Positions 1 to 10,525 of a DNA stretch of 64,000 nucleotides are shown here, in pieces (the first letter of the stretch is position 1; every line of letters starts with the position of its first letter). A program made the position numbers and the translations under genes. Source of the stretch: Brasenia schreberi (taxonomy: Eukaryota; Streptophyta; Magnoliopsida; Nymphaeales; Cabombaceae); the NCBI GenBank assembly GCA_036023115.1, contig JAYKKT010000055.1:13082501-13146500 (forward strand), in the 5' to 3' direction. The notes under the pieces were generated by a model, which saw only the letters and a program-made list of their open reading frames with translations, searched no databases and was not told the origin of the DNA.

Positions 1-1884
1 GCTTGCCCCTTAATGGAGATCTGGTGATGGTATCTCAGGTCATACACCATTAGAAGGAGTTGCCATTTGCCCAATCTACCAGTGAGAATGGGTTTTTCGA
101 ATAAGTGCTTGATTGGATCCAGCTTGGACACTATCCAGACCTCATGATCTAGGATAATGTCGAAATTTCTGGCAGGCCCAGACTAGGGCCAAGCACGTCT
201 TCTCCATGGCTTGGTAATTCCTTTCGTAAGCCAAGAGAGTTTTCGAAATATAATAGATGGCATACTCCTTATGGGTGTCATCCTCGTATTGAGCTAATAG
301 AGCTCCCACGAAAACAGGGGGATTCAAAAGAGGTTTTTCTTGCGTCGGAGGATTCAAAACAAGGGGATTAACTAGGTATGCCTTTAGTCTTTCGAACGAC
401 TTTTGGCAGTCATCATCCCATGAAAATTTTGTGCCCTTCCTCAACAGTTTGTTGAAGGGTTCGCATCTAGTCGCCAGGTTTGATATAAACCTGCGAATGG
501 ATTGTAATCGACCCTGGAGGCTACGAATCTATGTGAGATTGGAGGGTGGAGCCATGTCTATGATGGCTCGACACTTAGAGGGGTCGACTTCTATACCCCT
601 TTGGCTCACCATAAAGCCTAGAAGATTTCGGGACTCTACTTCGAATACACATTTTTGAGGGTTTGGCTTTACTTGGTAAAGCCTAAGCCTTTCGAAAATC
701 TTTTGCAAACATTCGATGTGAGTGCATCGAGTTTATAATTTTGCCAAGAGATCATCTACATACACTTCTACGAGCTCATGAATCTGATCATGAAAGATCG
801 TGGTCATGGCTCGCTGGTATGTTGCGTCGGCATTTTTCAAACCAAAGGGCATGACTGTATAGCAGTACGTACCCCATGGGGTTGTGAATGCGGTCTTACC
901 CTGATCTCGTGGACTTAATTTGAATTGATTATATCCTGAATAACCATCCATAAACGAAAACATCTCGTGATTTGCAGTACTATCGACTATCAAATCTATG
1001 TTTGGTAAAGGATAATTATCCTTTAGAGTGGCTTTATTCAGGTTTTTGAAATCGATGCATATTCGAATTTTCCCATTGGTTTTTCGAACCACAACGATGT
1101 TTGATAACCAATCAGAATATGCAATGGGTTTTATAAATCCGGCTTTTAGCAGATCTTCTAAACACTCTTTGACTTGTGCGTGTACATTTGGATGTATTTT
1201 CCTAAGCTTTTGCTTTATGGGTTTCACATCCGCATCTAAGGGAAGATGATGTTCGACAATACTGGGATCTATGCCCGGCATGTCTTCATACGTCCATGCA
1301 AACACATCTAAGTAGGTTCGTAGAAATGCAATGAATGCTGATCTTTCATGCTCATGCAAATATGCGCCTACCTTAATGAGTTTGGGATTGGAATCACTCC
1401 CTAGGTTCACTTCTATGAAATCTCCTCCTACTAAATTGGAAGGTCTTTCAAAATCGAGAATTTTATGAAATTCAGGGAGCTCAGAAGTGGGATCCTCCTC
1501 AAGGGGATCTACTTCTGGGCTTTGATCATTATCGTGGGTTATAGACCCGAGGGAATTTGATGCGTGGATTTTCAAAAGACTTGGTTTTACATTTGGAATT
1601 TCAATTGATTTCGAAATTTTTGGTATGCAGACAACGTTCCTTTCGAAATCTTTTTCTTTTTCCAAAGTTTTATCAAGAGCAGCTATGTACAAAATCTTTT
1701 TGGAATTTTGTAGATTTTTGATTTTTTTGTGTTTTTGCAAAACAAGAACTTTGGGAACTATACAAACTACTCTTTTTTTGAGTTTTTGATTTTCCAATGT
1801 TTTTGGTCTTTGCAATTTTTCCATTTTTTCGATTTTGAGCTTTTCAAATATTTTTGTATTTTTGTAAAAGGGATCTTCCATCAT
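1..1884 (-). pseudogene. E1 pol fragment: reverse transcriptase and start of RNase H (Ty3/gypsy, Tat type)
   Basis: This is the second ORF of reverse-strand retrotransposon copy E1 and would make the replication enzymes. It starts ATGATG at 1884 and reads 383 codons without interruption: a Lys-rich linker of about 110 residues, then reverse transcriptase. RT motifs are KPIKQKLRKIHP, FMDGYSGYNQ, PFGLKNADATYQRA and the catalytic YVDD at 751-762. A TAA at 733-735, directly after YVDDLLAKL, ends the frame. RNase H similarity (LAYERNYQAMEK, ALVWACQKFRHY) continues in pieces to the window edge. This RNase H has lost about 10 residues near its start compared with copy K. Integrase and the 3' LTR would lie left of the window. 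The uninterrupted start shows that pol begins at MMEDPF in this family. Confidence 0.93.
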
Positions 1885-1912
1885 ACCTACAAAGGGAAAA
1901 CACTACGGGTTA
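1885..1912 (-). promoter_or_regulatory. Conserved gag-pro stop / pol start spacer (E1)
   Basis: The gag-pro frame ends with TAA (1912-1910) after DLLFRV. Twenty-five nucleotides follow, ending TTTTCCCTTTGTAG then GT, and pol opens with ATGATG in the +1 frame. The same spacer is present in K, E2 and B. The pyrimidine run plus AG looks like a 3' splice site. Splicing is inferred, not shown. Confidence 0.6.
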
Positions 1913-4758
1913 GACTCGGAATAAGAGGTCTAAATTGTAGGTTTCTTCTAGGGTAGGCTCTAGGGCACCCTTGACCCAGGTGGTCACAGGGAGTGGCTCT
2001 GGTGGTATTTTGGGATTATAGCCGATCCCATATCGACTTGGATTGGCCCTAGGAAGTATGGGTTCTAGGAGACCCTGATTTTGTGCCCCTAGACTTTTAT
2101 AGGGCAAATAGCCCATGTTTAACAGCATGTTCCACGATTTTTTGTTTTTAGAGAAATTTGAATACAAATCGTGGTCCTGGAACTTGCTGTCGTTAATGTC
2201 GCGTGCACATATGGCTTCTTGTCTAGGGGTTTTGGAAATAAGGGATTTTTGGGTCTTCCTAAAAGGGTTAGAACTTTGAGGGGGCCAGCCTTGGGCGGCC
2301 CCTTCACATATACGATGTTGTTTAATACGAGCCTTGGTGGCTCAAGCATGGTTTGCCCCAGTTTTACCTCATAGGTTTGGGAGCTTGACAAGCAGGGGGA
2401 GTTTATGACCCCTTGGAGTTGAGGGTGACTCTCACCTAGGATCACAACGACTTTGTTCCTGAAAGGGATCTTGACACACCTGTGGAAGGTGGATGGCACA
2501 ATGCACAAGCTGTGTATCCAAGGCCTTCTCAACAACAGGTTATAATGGGGGTGGATGTCTAGGACATGGAACACCCCCGTGTGTGTTATCCCTTCCGTTT
2601 CCATGGGGAGTTCGATAGATCCTATGGGTCTAGACGTATTTCCATCATATCCAGTGATAATGATGGGACTGGGATGAACGGATGTCAAGGTGACTCCGAT
2701 TTGATTCGCCACATGAAGTAGAAGGATGTTGAGCCCTTCTCCCCCATCGACAAGGCACCTATCCAGAGAGTGGTTGTTTAGAACCACCTCGATATGCAGG
2801 TCCTGGTTATGGGACTCGTAGGGTCTATCTACATCGTCTTCCTAGAATACGATGGGCGATTTCGCTCCTATAGAGGCCACTTGGTTGGACAAAGACTCAG
2901 GGGTAATGTTCGAACTAACCCTTGCTCTTTCTAGAATTTTCTCTAACACTAGTCTATGCCTAGGCGAAGTTTGTATTAGCTCTAGGATGGACATATTGAT
3001 AGGAATCTTTGAAAGATGTTTTTCGAAATCATACACCTTTAAAACAACATTTTCTTTGTCCGTTTTTGACGGAACTCTAGGAATACATGCTTTTGAGGGG
3101 CCAGGCACACTGACCACCTTTTTAGCAATTTGTAGATGTGGGGGTTGGTAGATCCTCCCAGACCTTGTCACCTCCCCCACGATCAACCTAGGTTTCGTAC
3201 TAATCATGGCTCTAATCGAGAGATTTGGAGCACCTTGAATGGTTAACAATGGTTTAACCGAGGACGGAACTCTTGGTGGTCCCTGTATGACTACTTGGGC
3301 GGGTTTCTTATACAGTATGAGAGTAGATGCACAAGTAGATGAACCAGACTCATATGCATGCGCTAGATTCTTTGAAATTGAAAAAGCACATACCTCTTTT
3401 CCCTTCCCACTGGTACTTGCATGCTTGGGGAAGGGTTCTTTGAAGATAGCTTGGGTAGGCTCAGGTTCTTCAGCAACCTGGAGCCGGCCTTCTGCTATCA
3501 AGTTCTCAATTTTATTAAGGAGGGATAAGCACTGCCTTGTATCATGGCCTTTGAGTCGATGATACTTGCAGAACTTGTTTAAAAACCCTCCCTTCGAAGT
3601 GACTCCCTCAGAAATCTTGGGGAGTTCGATCATGCCTTGGGCAAGTAGGAGGTCTAGGACCTCCATCACAGGTTACCCCAGCGGAGTATACTCTCGTCTT
3701 TCGAAGGGCTTTTGAAAACTCCTCTCCTTTTTATTTTCAGCTTTTTCAAAAGCTTTTGAAGCACTTGCCGGGCTTGGATCCACCCGGACATTGGCGATTT
3801 TATGGGGTTTGGCCCCTTTGTCTGCGGTGGATGGCCCATAGTTGATGGGCTTTTCCAAGTGAGTTTTCGCAATTGGATTTCCTTTCCATAAGTGGTCGTA
3901 CACCCCTTTTTTCAAATTTGTTTCGAAAAGGGATGCTTTATTAACTTATAGAAAGTAGAGATTTCATGAAGCTAGAGAAGGGTTTTCAGCTCATTTCTAA
4001 AATTATCGAGGATGAGCATGACTGCACATCCTTTTGATATGGGCTCTCGCACTTGACCCAAGAGAGACCTCCATCAAACGATGAACGTATGTACGTCCTC
4101 GTTCACACCTTGTTTTGTATCCCTCAAGGTGTTTAAAGTTGGCGTGACTTCTACGTTATGCGAGAATCTCTTCATAAAGTAGTTCGCTAACTCTTCAAAA
4201 GTTGGAAACTGGCTAAGATCGTAGGAAGCCAGCCATTTGGCAGCTCTACCCTTGAGGGACAGAGGGAACCAATACCGACGCTAAGATCGAGTCCTTCTTT
4301 TTCTTATGGGCTCGATGAGAGAAAAGCTGCAAGTGAGACCTGGGGTCTCCCATGCCGTCATACCGATGGAAGTTCGGTATTTCATCGTCACTATCTATTT
4401 CATAGTCCACAGGCAAGAAATCAGACAGGGCGTAACTCCTTTTCTCTTTATTTTGCCCTCTCAGCAGCTGTTGTAGGGCTTTACGGTCCTTGTGTGTGAA
4501 GGACTCGTAGTATTGGTTACCTTCCATCGCGGAAGTCTCCTTGTGTTTGTGAGATTTTTCAAATTTCTTCTTGGCCTTTGGTTCGCCATTGGACGAACAT
4601 GAATCGCCCGCTTCAGCCTCTTGGCTAAGAGCGGCGATTTTGGCCTCAAAGTCCCTTCTCAAATCTTCAATCTCTTGTTTTTTCAAAAACTTTTGAGATT
4701 GAGAACTTGATGCGCAGGAGCCACGGCTAGATACCTCTTGGGAGCCTGGACTCGACAT
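1910..4758 (-). pseudogene. E1 gag-pro polyprotein, broken
   Basis: This is the reverse-strand structural polyprotein of copy E1. It starts at ATG 4758 with a Ser-rich N-terminus and a coiled-coil-like segment (EIEDLRRDFEAKIAALS). An acidic linker ending NFHRYDGMGDPRSHLQLF leads into a retrotransposon capsid region that is frameshifted and deleted near 4245-4290. A second gag stretch follows (3915-3666). The zinc knuckle CKYH...GHDTRQC is at 3529-3570. The retropepsin has the active-site motif LVDGGEGLNIL (Asp codon at 2746-2748) and a late LLRRPWIHSL motif. The last block ends DLLFRV-stop at 1910. Several frameshifts and stops, including a TAG around 2845 and one after capsid, make it non-functional. 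Compared with E2's 957 codons it is nearly full length. Confidence 0.9.
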
Positions 4759-4816
4759 GCTTCAATATGCTTTTGGGAGCCTTGTGCTAGATACCTCTTG
4801 GGAGCCTGGACTCGAC
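4726..4816. repeat. 60-bp tandem duplication at the E1 gag start
   Basis: The 31-bp string beginning GCTAGATACCTCTTGGGAG occurs at 4726-4756 and again at 4786-4816, so the unit is 60 bp. It spans the gag start codon. The copy further upstream lacks the ATG. Confidence 0.8.
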
Positions 4817-4875
4817 ACTTTAGAAAATTTTTTCATGAGGTTTCTTTACATGAACTGACTCTGCACAAGGCCCAG

Positions 4876-4893
4876 GTTCCACCGGGCGTGCCA
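4876..4893 (-). other. Primer-binding site of E1
   Basis: Read on the reverse strand, TGGCACGCCCGGTGGAAC lies 4 nt inside the LTR end (TCTACA-CGAT). It has the position expected for a tRNA primer-binding site and matches the sites of K, E2 and B (TGGCRCGCCCGGTGGGAC). I cannot name the tRNA with certainty. Confidence 0.8.
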
Positions 4894-4897
4894 ATCG

Positions 4898-7800
4898 TGT
4901 AGACACGGAAAATCCTCACTTCTGGTTCTTAGGCCTAAAGCGAATCTTTTCGTGTGTCTAAGTCATATTTTAGCAAAAGGGCGTGCTAGCTAGCTTGCTT
5001 AAGCTAACGAAGAAAGTTTTTAAAATCTGACTTCTATCGGAGCGACTGTGAGCAAGTGAGCTCTTTTCGTCACAGACCTTCTTGCACCAATGCGCAAGGG
5101 TCAGTCTGTACGCTTGGCAAAGTCTTTTAATTAAACCTCTTTGAAAATACCTTAAGTGTTTGGGGCTTTGTACGTACGATTTTCAGATTTTATTACACGT
5201 GAGATTTGCACATGCCTATGTCTTTCTTTTTATTTTCTTCAGGCCAACTAGGTGTGTGCACAAGTGACCTAAGTTGGGCGATTTTTGAGCGGAGTGTGGG
5301 GTTTGCTTTGATGCAATATGCGTCCTAACTCGTGGTATGGCGTATATGCAATGAAAACTCACGCAACTCCAAAGGGAAAACCCGAATTGAAAGACAATGC
5401 GGAAGAGAAATGACTTAATGTAAATTGCAAAAGGAAAGTTGCAAAAGGGAAATATGGCTATATCTTAAGAGCAGAAAGGCTCAATTGTGCAAGTGTGTGT
5501 CGTGTATATATGTAAAGACTACACACACTACTGAACCTTAAAACCCAAATCTTAAATACATAACCGAAAGGAAAATACTTATAATATATATGGGCCCGAA
5601 GGTCGCCAACGTGTGCGTGGGTGTTGTGTGTATATTGAAAGACAACTCACACGACTTGTAATGAAACCCAAATATAATTGCAATAGGCCTTGACTAAGGT
5701 CTTGGGAGTAAGAGCAAAAGCTCAATGTGTGTGAGTGTAGAATTCAAATGCTACGCACACGACATGAATTTAAACACCCCAAAACGAAATTGCAATAGGC
5801 CTTTACTAAGGTCTTGGGAGTAAGTGCGAAAGCTCAATGTGTGTGAGTGTGGGAATTGAAAGACCACGAACACAACTTGAATTAAAACACCCATGGGAAA
5901 TTACAATACGGCCCTTACTAGGGTCTTGGGAATAAGAGCGAAAGCTCAATGTGTGTGAGGGTGGAAATTGAAAGACCACGCACACAACTTAATAAAACCC
6001 ACGCAACTTAAATATACATAAGTATAGCTATATCTTAAGGGCTGATTAGGCCCGTGTGTGTATCAAAATCGTGTGCGGCTAAGAGCGGAATAAGCTCAAG
6101 TGCACGTGTGTGTGGGTGTGCCAAACCACATTATTACAAGCGGGGGGAGACAACACTCCATTATTATAACCCCGTATCAAATTTAATTAAACATAAGCAA
6201 GTTTATAACAAGGATCGAGTTAGGCACTTACGTATAACTGGTCCGGGTGTGACTTGCTTGGCTTTGGCCAAGTGAGTCGCCTTGGACAGCAAAGGGAGCT
6301 CCTTGGATGGGTGGCTGCGGCAGGTGGAGGGTGCTGGCAGGGTGGCGCCTTGGCGCTGGCCGAGGGGCAAGCACGGTAGGTAGGTAGGGGGGGTAAGGTG
6401 GGTGTAAGGCGCGGTTGGCTGAGAGAGGGGGACTGGCCGGGTACAAAGGAGGTGCGGCTAAGGTGTAGCAATGGCGGGTGATGGGGTTTTGTGGCTGGGT
6501 AAGAGGGGGAGTGAAAGAGAGATGTTGTTGGGGTGGGTTCGGGTGCTAGCTAGGTGGTGGCAGGTTGTGGGTAAAGGCTTAGCTAGGGGCTGGGATAGGT
6601 GGTGCAGGTGTTGAGAAAGTTGGCCGAATGGTGGAGGTGCTGGTGGAGTCGGCCTAGGGGATGAGATGGAGTAGAAGAAGGGGAGAGTGAGAGGTGAGGC
6701 TTACTTAAGGGAAACCATGGAAGGAAGCTCGCCGAATGGGTGAGGAAGAGGCGGCAGGTGAGGTCTTGAGGTGGCATGGAATGGTGTTGGCCGGGTGGGG
6801 GCGACGGTGGATGGTGGCGCAGCTGGTGGATGATGGAGTGAAATGGGTGGGAGAGAGGGCAAGTGAGAGAGGTGAGAGAGGGCTGAGAGCTGCCCAGATT
6901 TCCTGCCCCACCCGCCCCAAAAGGGTTTTTTTTTATAGACATGGGGTAGGGTCGGTTGGGATGGTATTGGGGGGGGTCGGTTGGGCTGGTTTGGTGGTGG
7001 TGGTTTGGGGGTATGGTGTACTAGATAATTAGGTGGGCCAGATATTTGTTTTGGGTGGTTTGGGGATATGGTGTGCTAGGTATTTAGGTGGGCTGGTTTA
7101 GTGGTTTAGGGCTTAGTTAGGTGGGTTGGGCTTAGGGTGAGGTTTAGTGAAGTGGGTTAGGTGTTTAGGCTAGGATTAGGGTGAGATTAGGGAAGATTAG
7201 GGGGAAATGGCTAGGTAAGGTGGGTTAGCTTAGGGTTTGGTTTAGCTGCATCCCCTTGGCCTTGACCCATGGACCTAATTGCAGCATGTTGGTACAGCCC
7301 TAGGTTAGGTGTAGGTGCATACAAGCTTAATCCCACACTCATTAGGCTAAACCCACATGATTAACCCAAAACTTGACACAAAAGTCAAGCCCACCATATT
7401 CTCACTCATATTTTATCCCCCATTCTCTCTCATACCCAAGCTTTTCACGTGAATTTCTTGTGGGCCCCACCTCCATTTATGAGAAGGTGATGTGGGCCAT
7501 GGATGTGGATATTGGATTGGATCTTTGGATCTAAATCCAAATCCAAATCCAAATCAAAATCAAAATCCATATGCATGTTTGGATTTGGATCTGGATATAT
7601 ATGGTCCAGATCTGATCCAAATCTGATTTTCGGACTCCTTCGTGGTATTTTCGAAGTGGACGGTTTGTGCGGGGCCTGACAGCATCAGTACTCCGTCTTG
7701 CATTGGGTCTTCTCCAACATTGTCGTCCGCTCCTCTTTTCACCTTTCGGAGATCATTTCAAACAATTTGTTGATAACAGGGGCTTGGATGTCCGAGATTT

Positions 7801-8101
7801 TTTGGGATGAATCTGATACGAGAGTTGATGTGCCGGGCTCGACATATGCACCGGTTCCGGGCTCTCTTTCGCTTCTCTGGTCTTGCTTTCATCAGGCCAA
7901 GTTGCTTTGCAGGGTTTTCAAAAACACCTTTTTAAAGGTTTTAAAACTATATAACACATATTTTAAAACATATATAGTTTAAAACATATGTACAGGGTTG
8001 CTTGGAAGGCTCCTGGGTTTCCAGACTCAAAATAGCCCTTTGGGGCTGCTTTTGCAAAACCAGGTGTTTTGGGAAAATCATGGGATTTTGGGGTGTTTAC
8101 A
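4898..8101 (-). mobile_element. 5' LTR of E1 (A-type, 3.2 kb)
   Basis: On the reverse strand this 3204-bp LTR starts TGTAAACACCCC at 8101 and ends TCTACA at 4898. In transcript order it holds a U3 palindrome of GGATTTGGAT motifs (about 7530-7630), a tract of TAGG/TTAGG-like repeats, a TATA box (6931-6937), a conserved GTAAGT (6226-6231), three to four modules of about 110 bp with small hairpins (about 5640-5990), and a U5 that ends next to the primer-binding site. The flank beyond 8101 is decayed RNase H of element C, so E1 is inserted in C. The partner target duplication is outside the window. Confidence 0.93.
6931..6937 (-). promoter_or_regulatory. TATA box of the E1 LTR
   Basis: Reverse strand CTATAAAA, followed by A- and C-rich sequence and a G/C-rich inverted repeat. 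The same arrangement is found in LTRs of D, K, I, L, E2 and M. Confidence 0.5.
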
Positions 8102-9200
8102 TTATTCATAGTAAATGTGCCATACATTTTGAAAACTCTATTGGCATGTGACAGGAATCACTAAGCCAAAAGAAAAATCGTGCTTGGCCTTACTGTAGGC
8201 CTTCCAAATTTGAGACATCATCTCCCATGTCATGAAAAAGGGATGATGTTCATTAAAGCACCCATTTGAAAAACCTATCTCAAACAGATAGGAAAAGTAA
8301 ATGGAAACCCCTTTCAACAGAGTATGAGTTTCAAAAACTCAAGACTCCATGAAGGGACAAGCCCTATGTCATGTGGCTAAGGTGCCTCTTTGAGACACAT
8401 TCCCCATACTTGATCAAATGCCCCATGAAGCCATGAATCTTCAAAATGAATTCCAAAAACCATGCTTGACCAAAACCAAGTATGGAAAACATATTTCGAT
8501 CAAAAGGGCTGGTATAAAACCATCTTCATATAGAAAGGGAGGATTTCCCAAAATTGCTTTCTCAAAAGGGATCAAAATTTCGAAAATTTTAACCCTACAT
8601 ATGGCTTTTGAAAAGAAGGATTCTCAAACTTCGGGTTTATATGAAAACCTTGATTGTGTTAGGATAAAGCACATGAGTTTCACGATGAAAATCTGGAGAC
8701 CATGTCGAAATCAAACATGATGGCCATTACGATCACTTAGGGCCAGTTGTGTTTTCCATCCTTGAGCAAAAAGTATCATGACCATGTTAGAAAAACCGTG
8801 GAAGTGCATGGACATGAACATACCATTGTCCATCCAAAATCCTTTTGAAAAGCCATGGCCCTTCACCATATGGCCATACGAAATTCCCATCAAGCTAGGG
8901 GCATTTTAAATACAGCCCCTAGACACTTTCCATGGATAAACGAATGCATCTCCTTCATGATTTGTGAGATACATTTCATATGTTCATCGTTGCATAAAAA
9001 CATGTATTTCCATTTTAAATCACATGGAGTGCATAGCATGCATCATATCACCCCGAAAAAAGCCCAAAAGGGTGGCAATTCGAGTAGAAATATCTCCATG
9101 TCTTCAAAGGGCAACAAAAATCAGAAATTTGTTGATATTGTGGGTCGAAATTAGCAAAACCCCGAAAATGCCCGAATATTCAAAAGGGTTTATGTTAAAT
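8102..9200 (+). pseudogene. Element C pol relic (RH, aRH, integrase remnants)
   Basis: No ORF survives, but DNA similarity to K pol can be followed in order. RNase H is about 8110-8260 (matching the region coding AIYYISKTLLAYERN). The aRH start is about 8478-8545 (NQVW..HFD equivalent). Integrase zinc finger and start of core are about 8775-8885 (DHVRKCHPCQVHGH equivalent). The integrase C-terminal GPYV region is about 9075-9165. Much of the integrase core is missing. C is therefore an old forward-strand Tat copy that has decayed further than E1, E2 or K. Its 5' half lies left of the window, beyond the E1 insertion. Confidence 0.7.
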
Positions 9201-9499
9201 TCTTTTTTCAAAAAGATTTTGAAAAATCGAACTCCTTTGAAACTTCTTGAAAGAAGGATCAAAGTTGATTGTATAACCCTGAATGGAGGAATTTATACTT
9301 TTCGAAAAGTAGAGTCTTCCAAAAATGAATTGGCGATATTTCAAAGCACCCTAGCTTACAAGATTAAGCCTAGTTCAAAATATCAAAATATTTTCGAATA
9401 GTAGATGCTATTAAGAAATAGGACGATCTCATTTGAATCGAGTAACTAAAGGGATAAGCCTTCCCCCATCCTACTTTCTCTCCGAAAAGGAAAATTGGT

Positions 9500-9740
9500 T
9501 GTATTCAAAAGAAAAAGAAAAAAAAAACGAGAATACAAAAACTCCTCCAAAAGTGGTCTTCCCTTCGTAAATAGGGAATACAAAAACTCCTCCGAAAGAG
9601 GTCTTCTCGTTTCAAAAGAAAAAGGGGATATAAAAAAACTCCTCCCAAAGAGGTCTTCCCTTCATAAACAGGGAATACAAAAACTCCTCCAAAGAGCTGC
9701 TCTCCTTTAAAGAAAAGAGGGATTAATGAAAAACTACTCC
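9500..9740 (+). repeat. Tandem repeats in the C 3' untranslated region
   Basis: Units of about 50-60 bp, each containing AATACAAAAACTCCTCC followed by an AAAGAGGTCTTC-like half, recur about four times. The CTCCTC and GAGGTC halves are partly inverted, so each unit could fold. A homologous array is in element G at 29550-29745. The translated ORFs here are low-complexity Lys/Arg/Ser text and are not genes. Confidence 0.75.
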
Positions 9741-10123
9741 CAAAGGGAGACCCTCTATGAAAAAAGAAACAAAAAGCCAAAGCTCCAAAGAGCGATTTTC
9801 TGATTCTTTGCCTAAAACCATGGGACGCTTCAGAAGGGACCGTGGTATCTCATTCCCATATCCCTACGACTTATCCCCGAGGAAAAAGATTCAAATTTGC
9901 GAAAATCCTAAAGTACGAATAAAATCGGCTTATTTGGATTTCATTTTGTTTGAGAACTCGACTCTATTTTGTAGGAAATAGAATTTTGAAATATTTTCCA
10001 AATTTTCCTACCCAAAAACCTCTACTGAGAGCAGGTATTGAAACCCGAATGAAGGGAAGTATGAAAAATGGAAGTCCTTTTTGATACAACTTAAAAGGAG
10101 TTCCTTTTCAAAAAGAAATTTTT

Positions 10124-10290
10124 GAAAAACCCACGAATGTCAAAAAGACAAGGGTACAACCTGCTTAGAGTAGTTAGCCTCAAAAGGCTCTCTCTAAAGC
10201 TCGAAAACCCAGAAAATGTCAAGAAGACATGGGTAAAAACCTGCTCGGAGTAGCCAGCCTCAAAAGGCTCTCTTCGGGCTCAAAACCCAA
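10124..10290 (+). repeat. Two-copy tandem repeat (~79 bp) before the C polypurine tract
   Basis: Two copies of a block that contains an AATGTCAAxAAGACA string, then ACCTGCT, then an AGCCTCAAAAGGCTCTCT hairpin (AGCCT/AGGCT). It lies in non-coding DNA between pol and the 3' LTR. A single-copy equivalent is visible in G near 30120-30190. Confidence 0.7.
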
Positions 10291-10478
10291 AAATAAATTT
10301 TCTCATGCATGCATTCAAAGAGTCGTTCATGCATGATCATACATATAGGGAAATAGCTAGGAAAAGCCCCCTTTTGCTAAAAATCTCCACCTGTAGAAAA
10401 AGAAAACAGGACTTTTTGCGAAATAAATGGTGTACTCTCGAGAAAATTTGAGAGAAAAACCAAAATGGGGTGTTTCTT

Positions 10479-10525
10479 CTTTGCCATTATCCAAATACAT
10501 TTGGATAATGCCAAAGAGGGGCATC
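10479..10525 (+). promoter_or_regulatory. Inverted repeat and polypurine tract of C
   Basis: Arms CTTTGCCATTATCCAAAT (10479-10496) and ATTTGGATAATGCCAAAG (10499-10516) pair with one mismatch around a 2-nt loop. The polypurine tract AAAGAGGGG overlaps the end of the second arm and precedes the LTR at 10526. Polypurine tracts prime plus-strand DNA synthesis. The hairpin is conserved in D and, degenerated, in G and K. Confidence 0.8.

Noticed and set aside
9495..9780. Lys/Arg-rich ORFs and their Phe-rich complements (also 29462-29858)
   Set aside because: Purely the tandem repeat of the 3' untranslated region read in frame.
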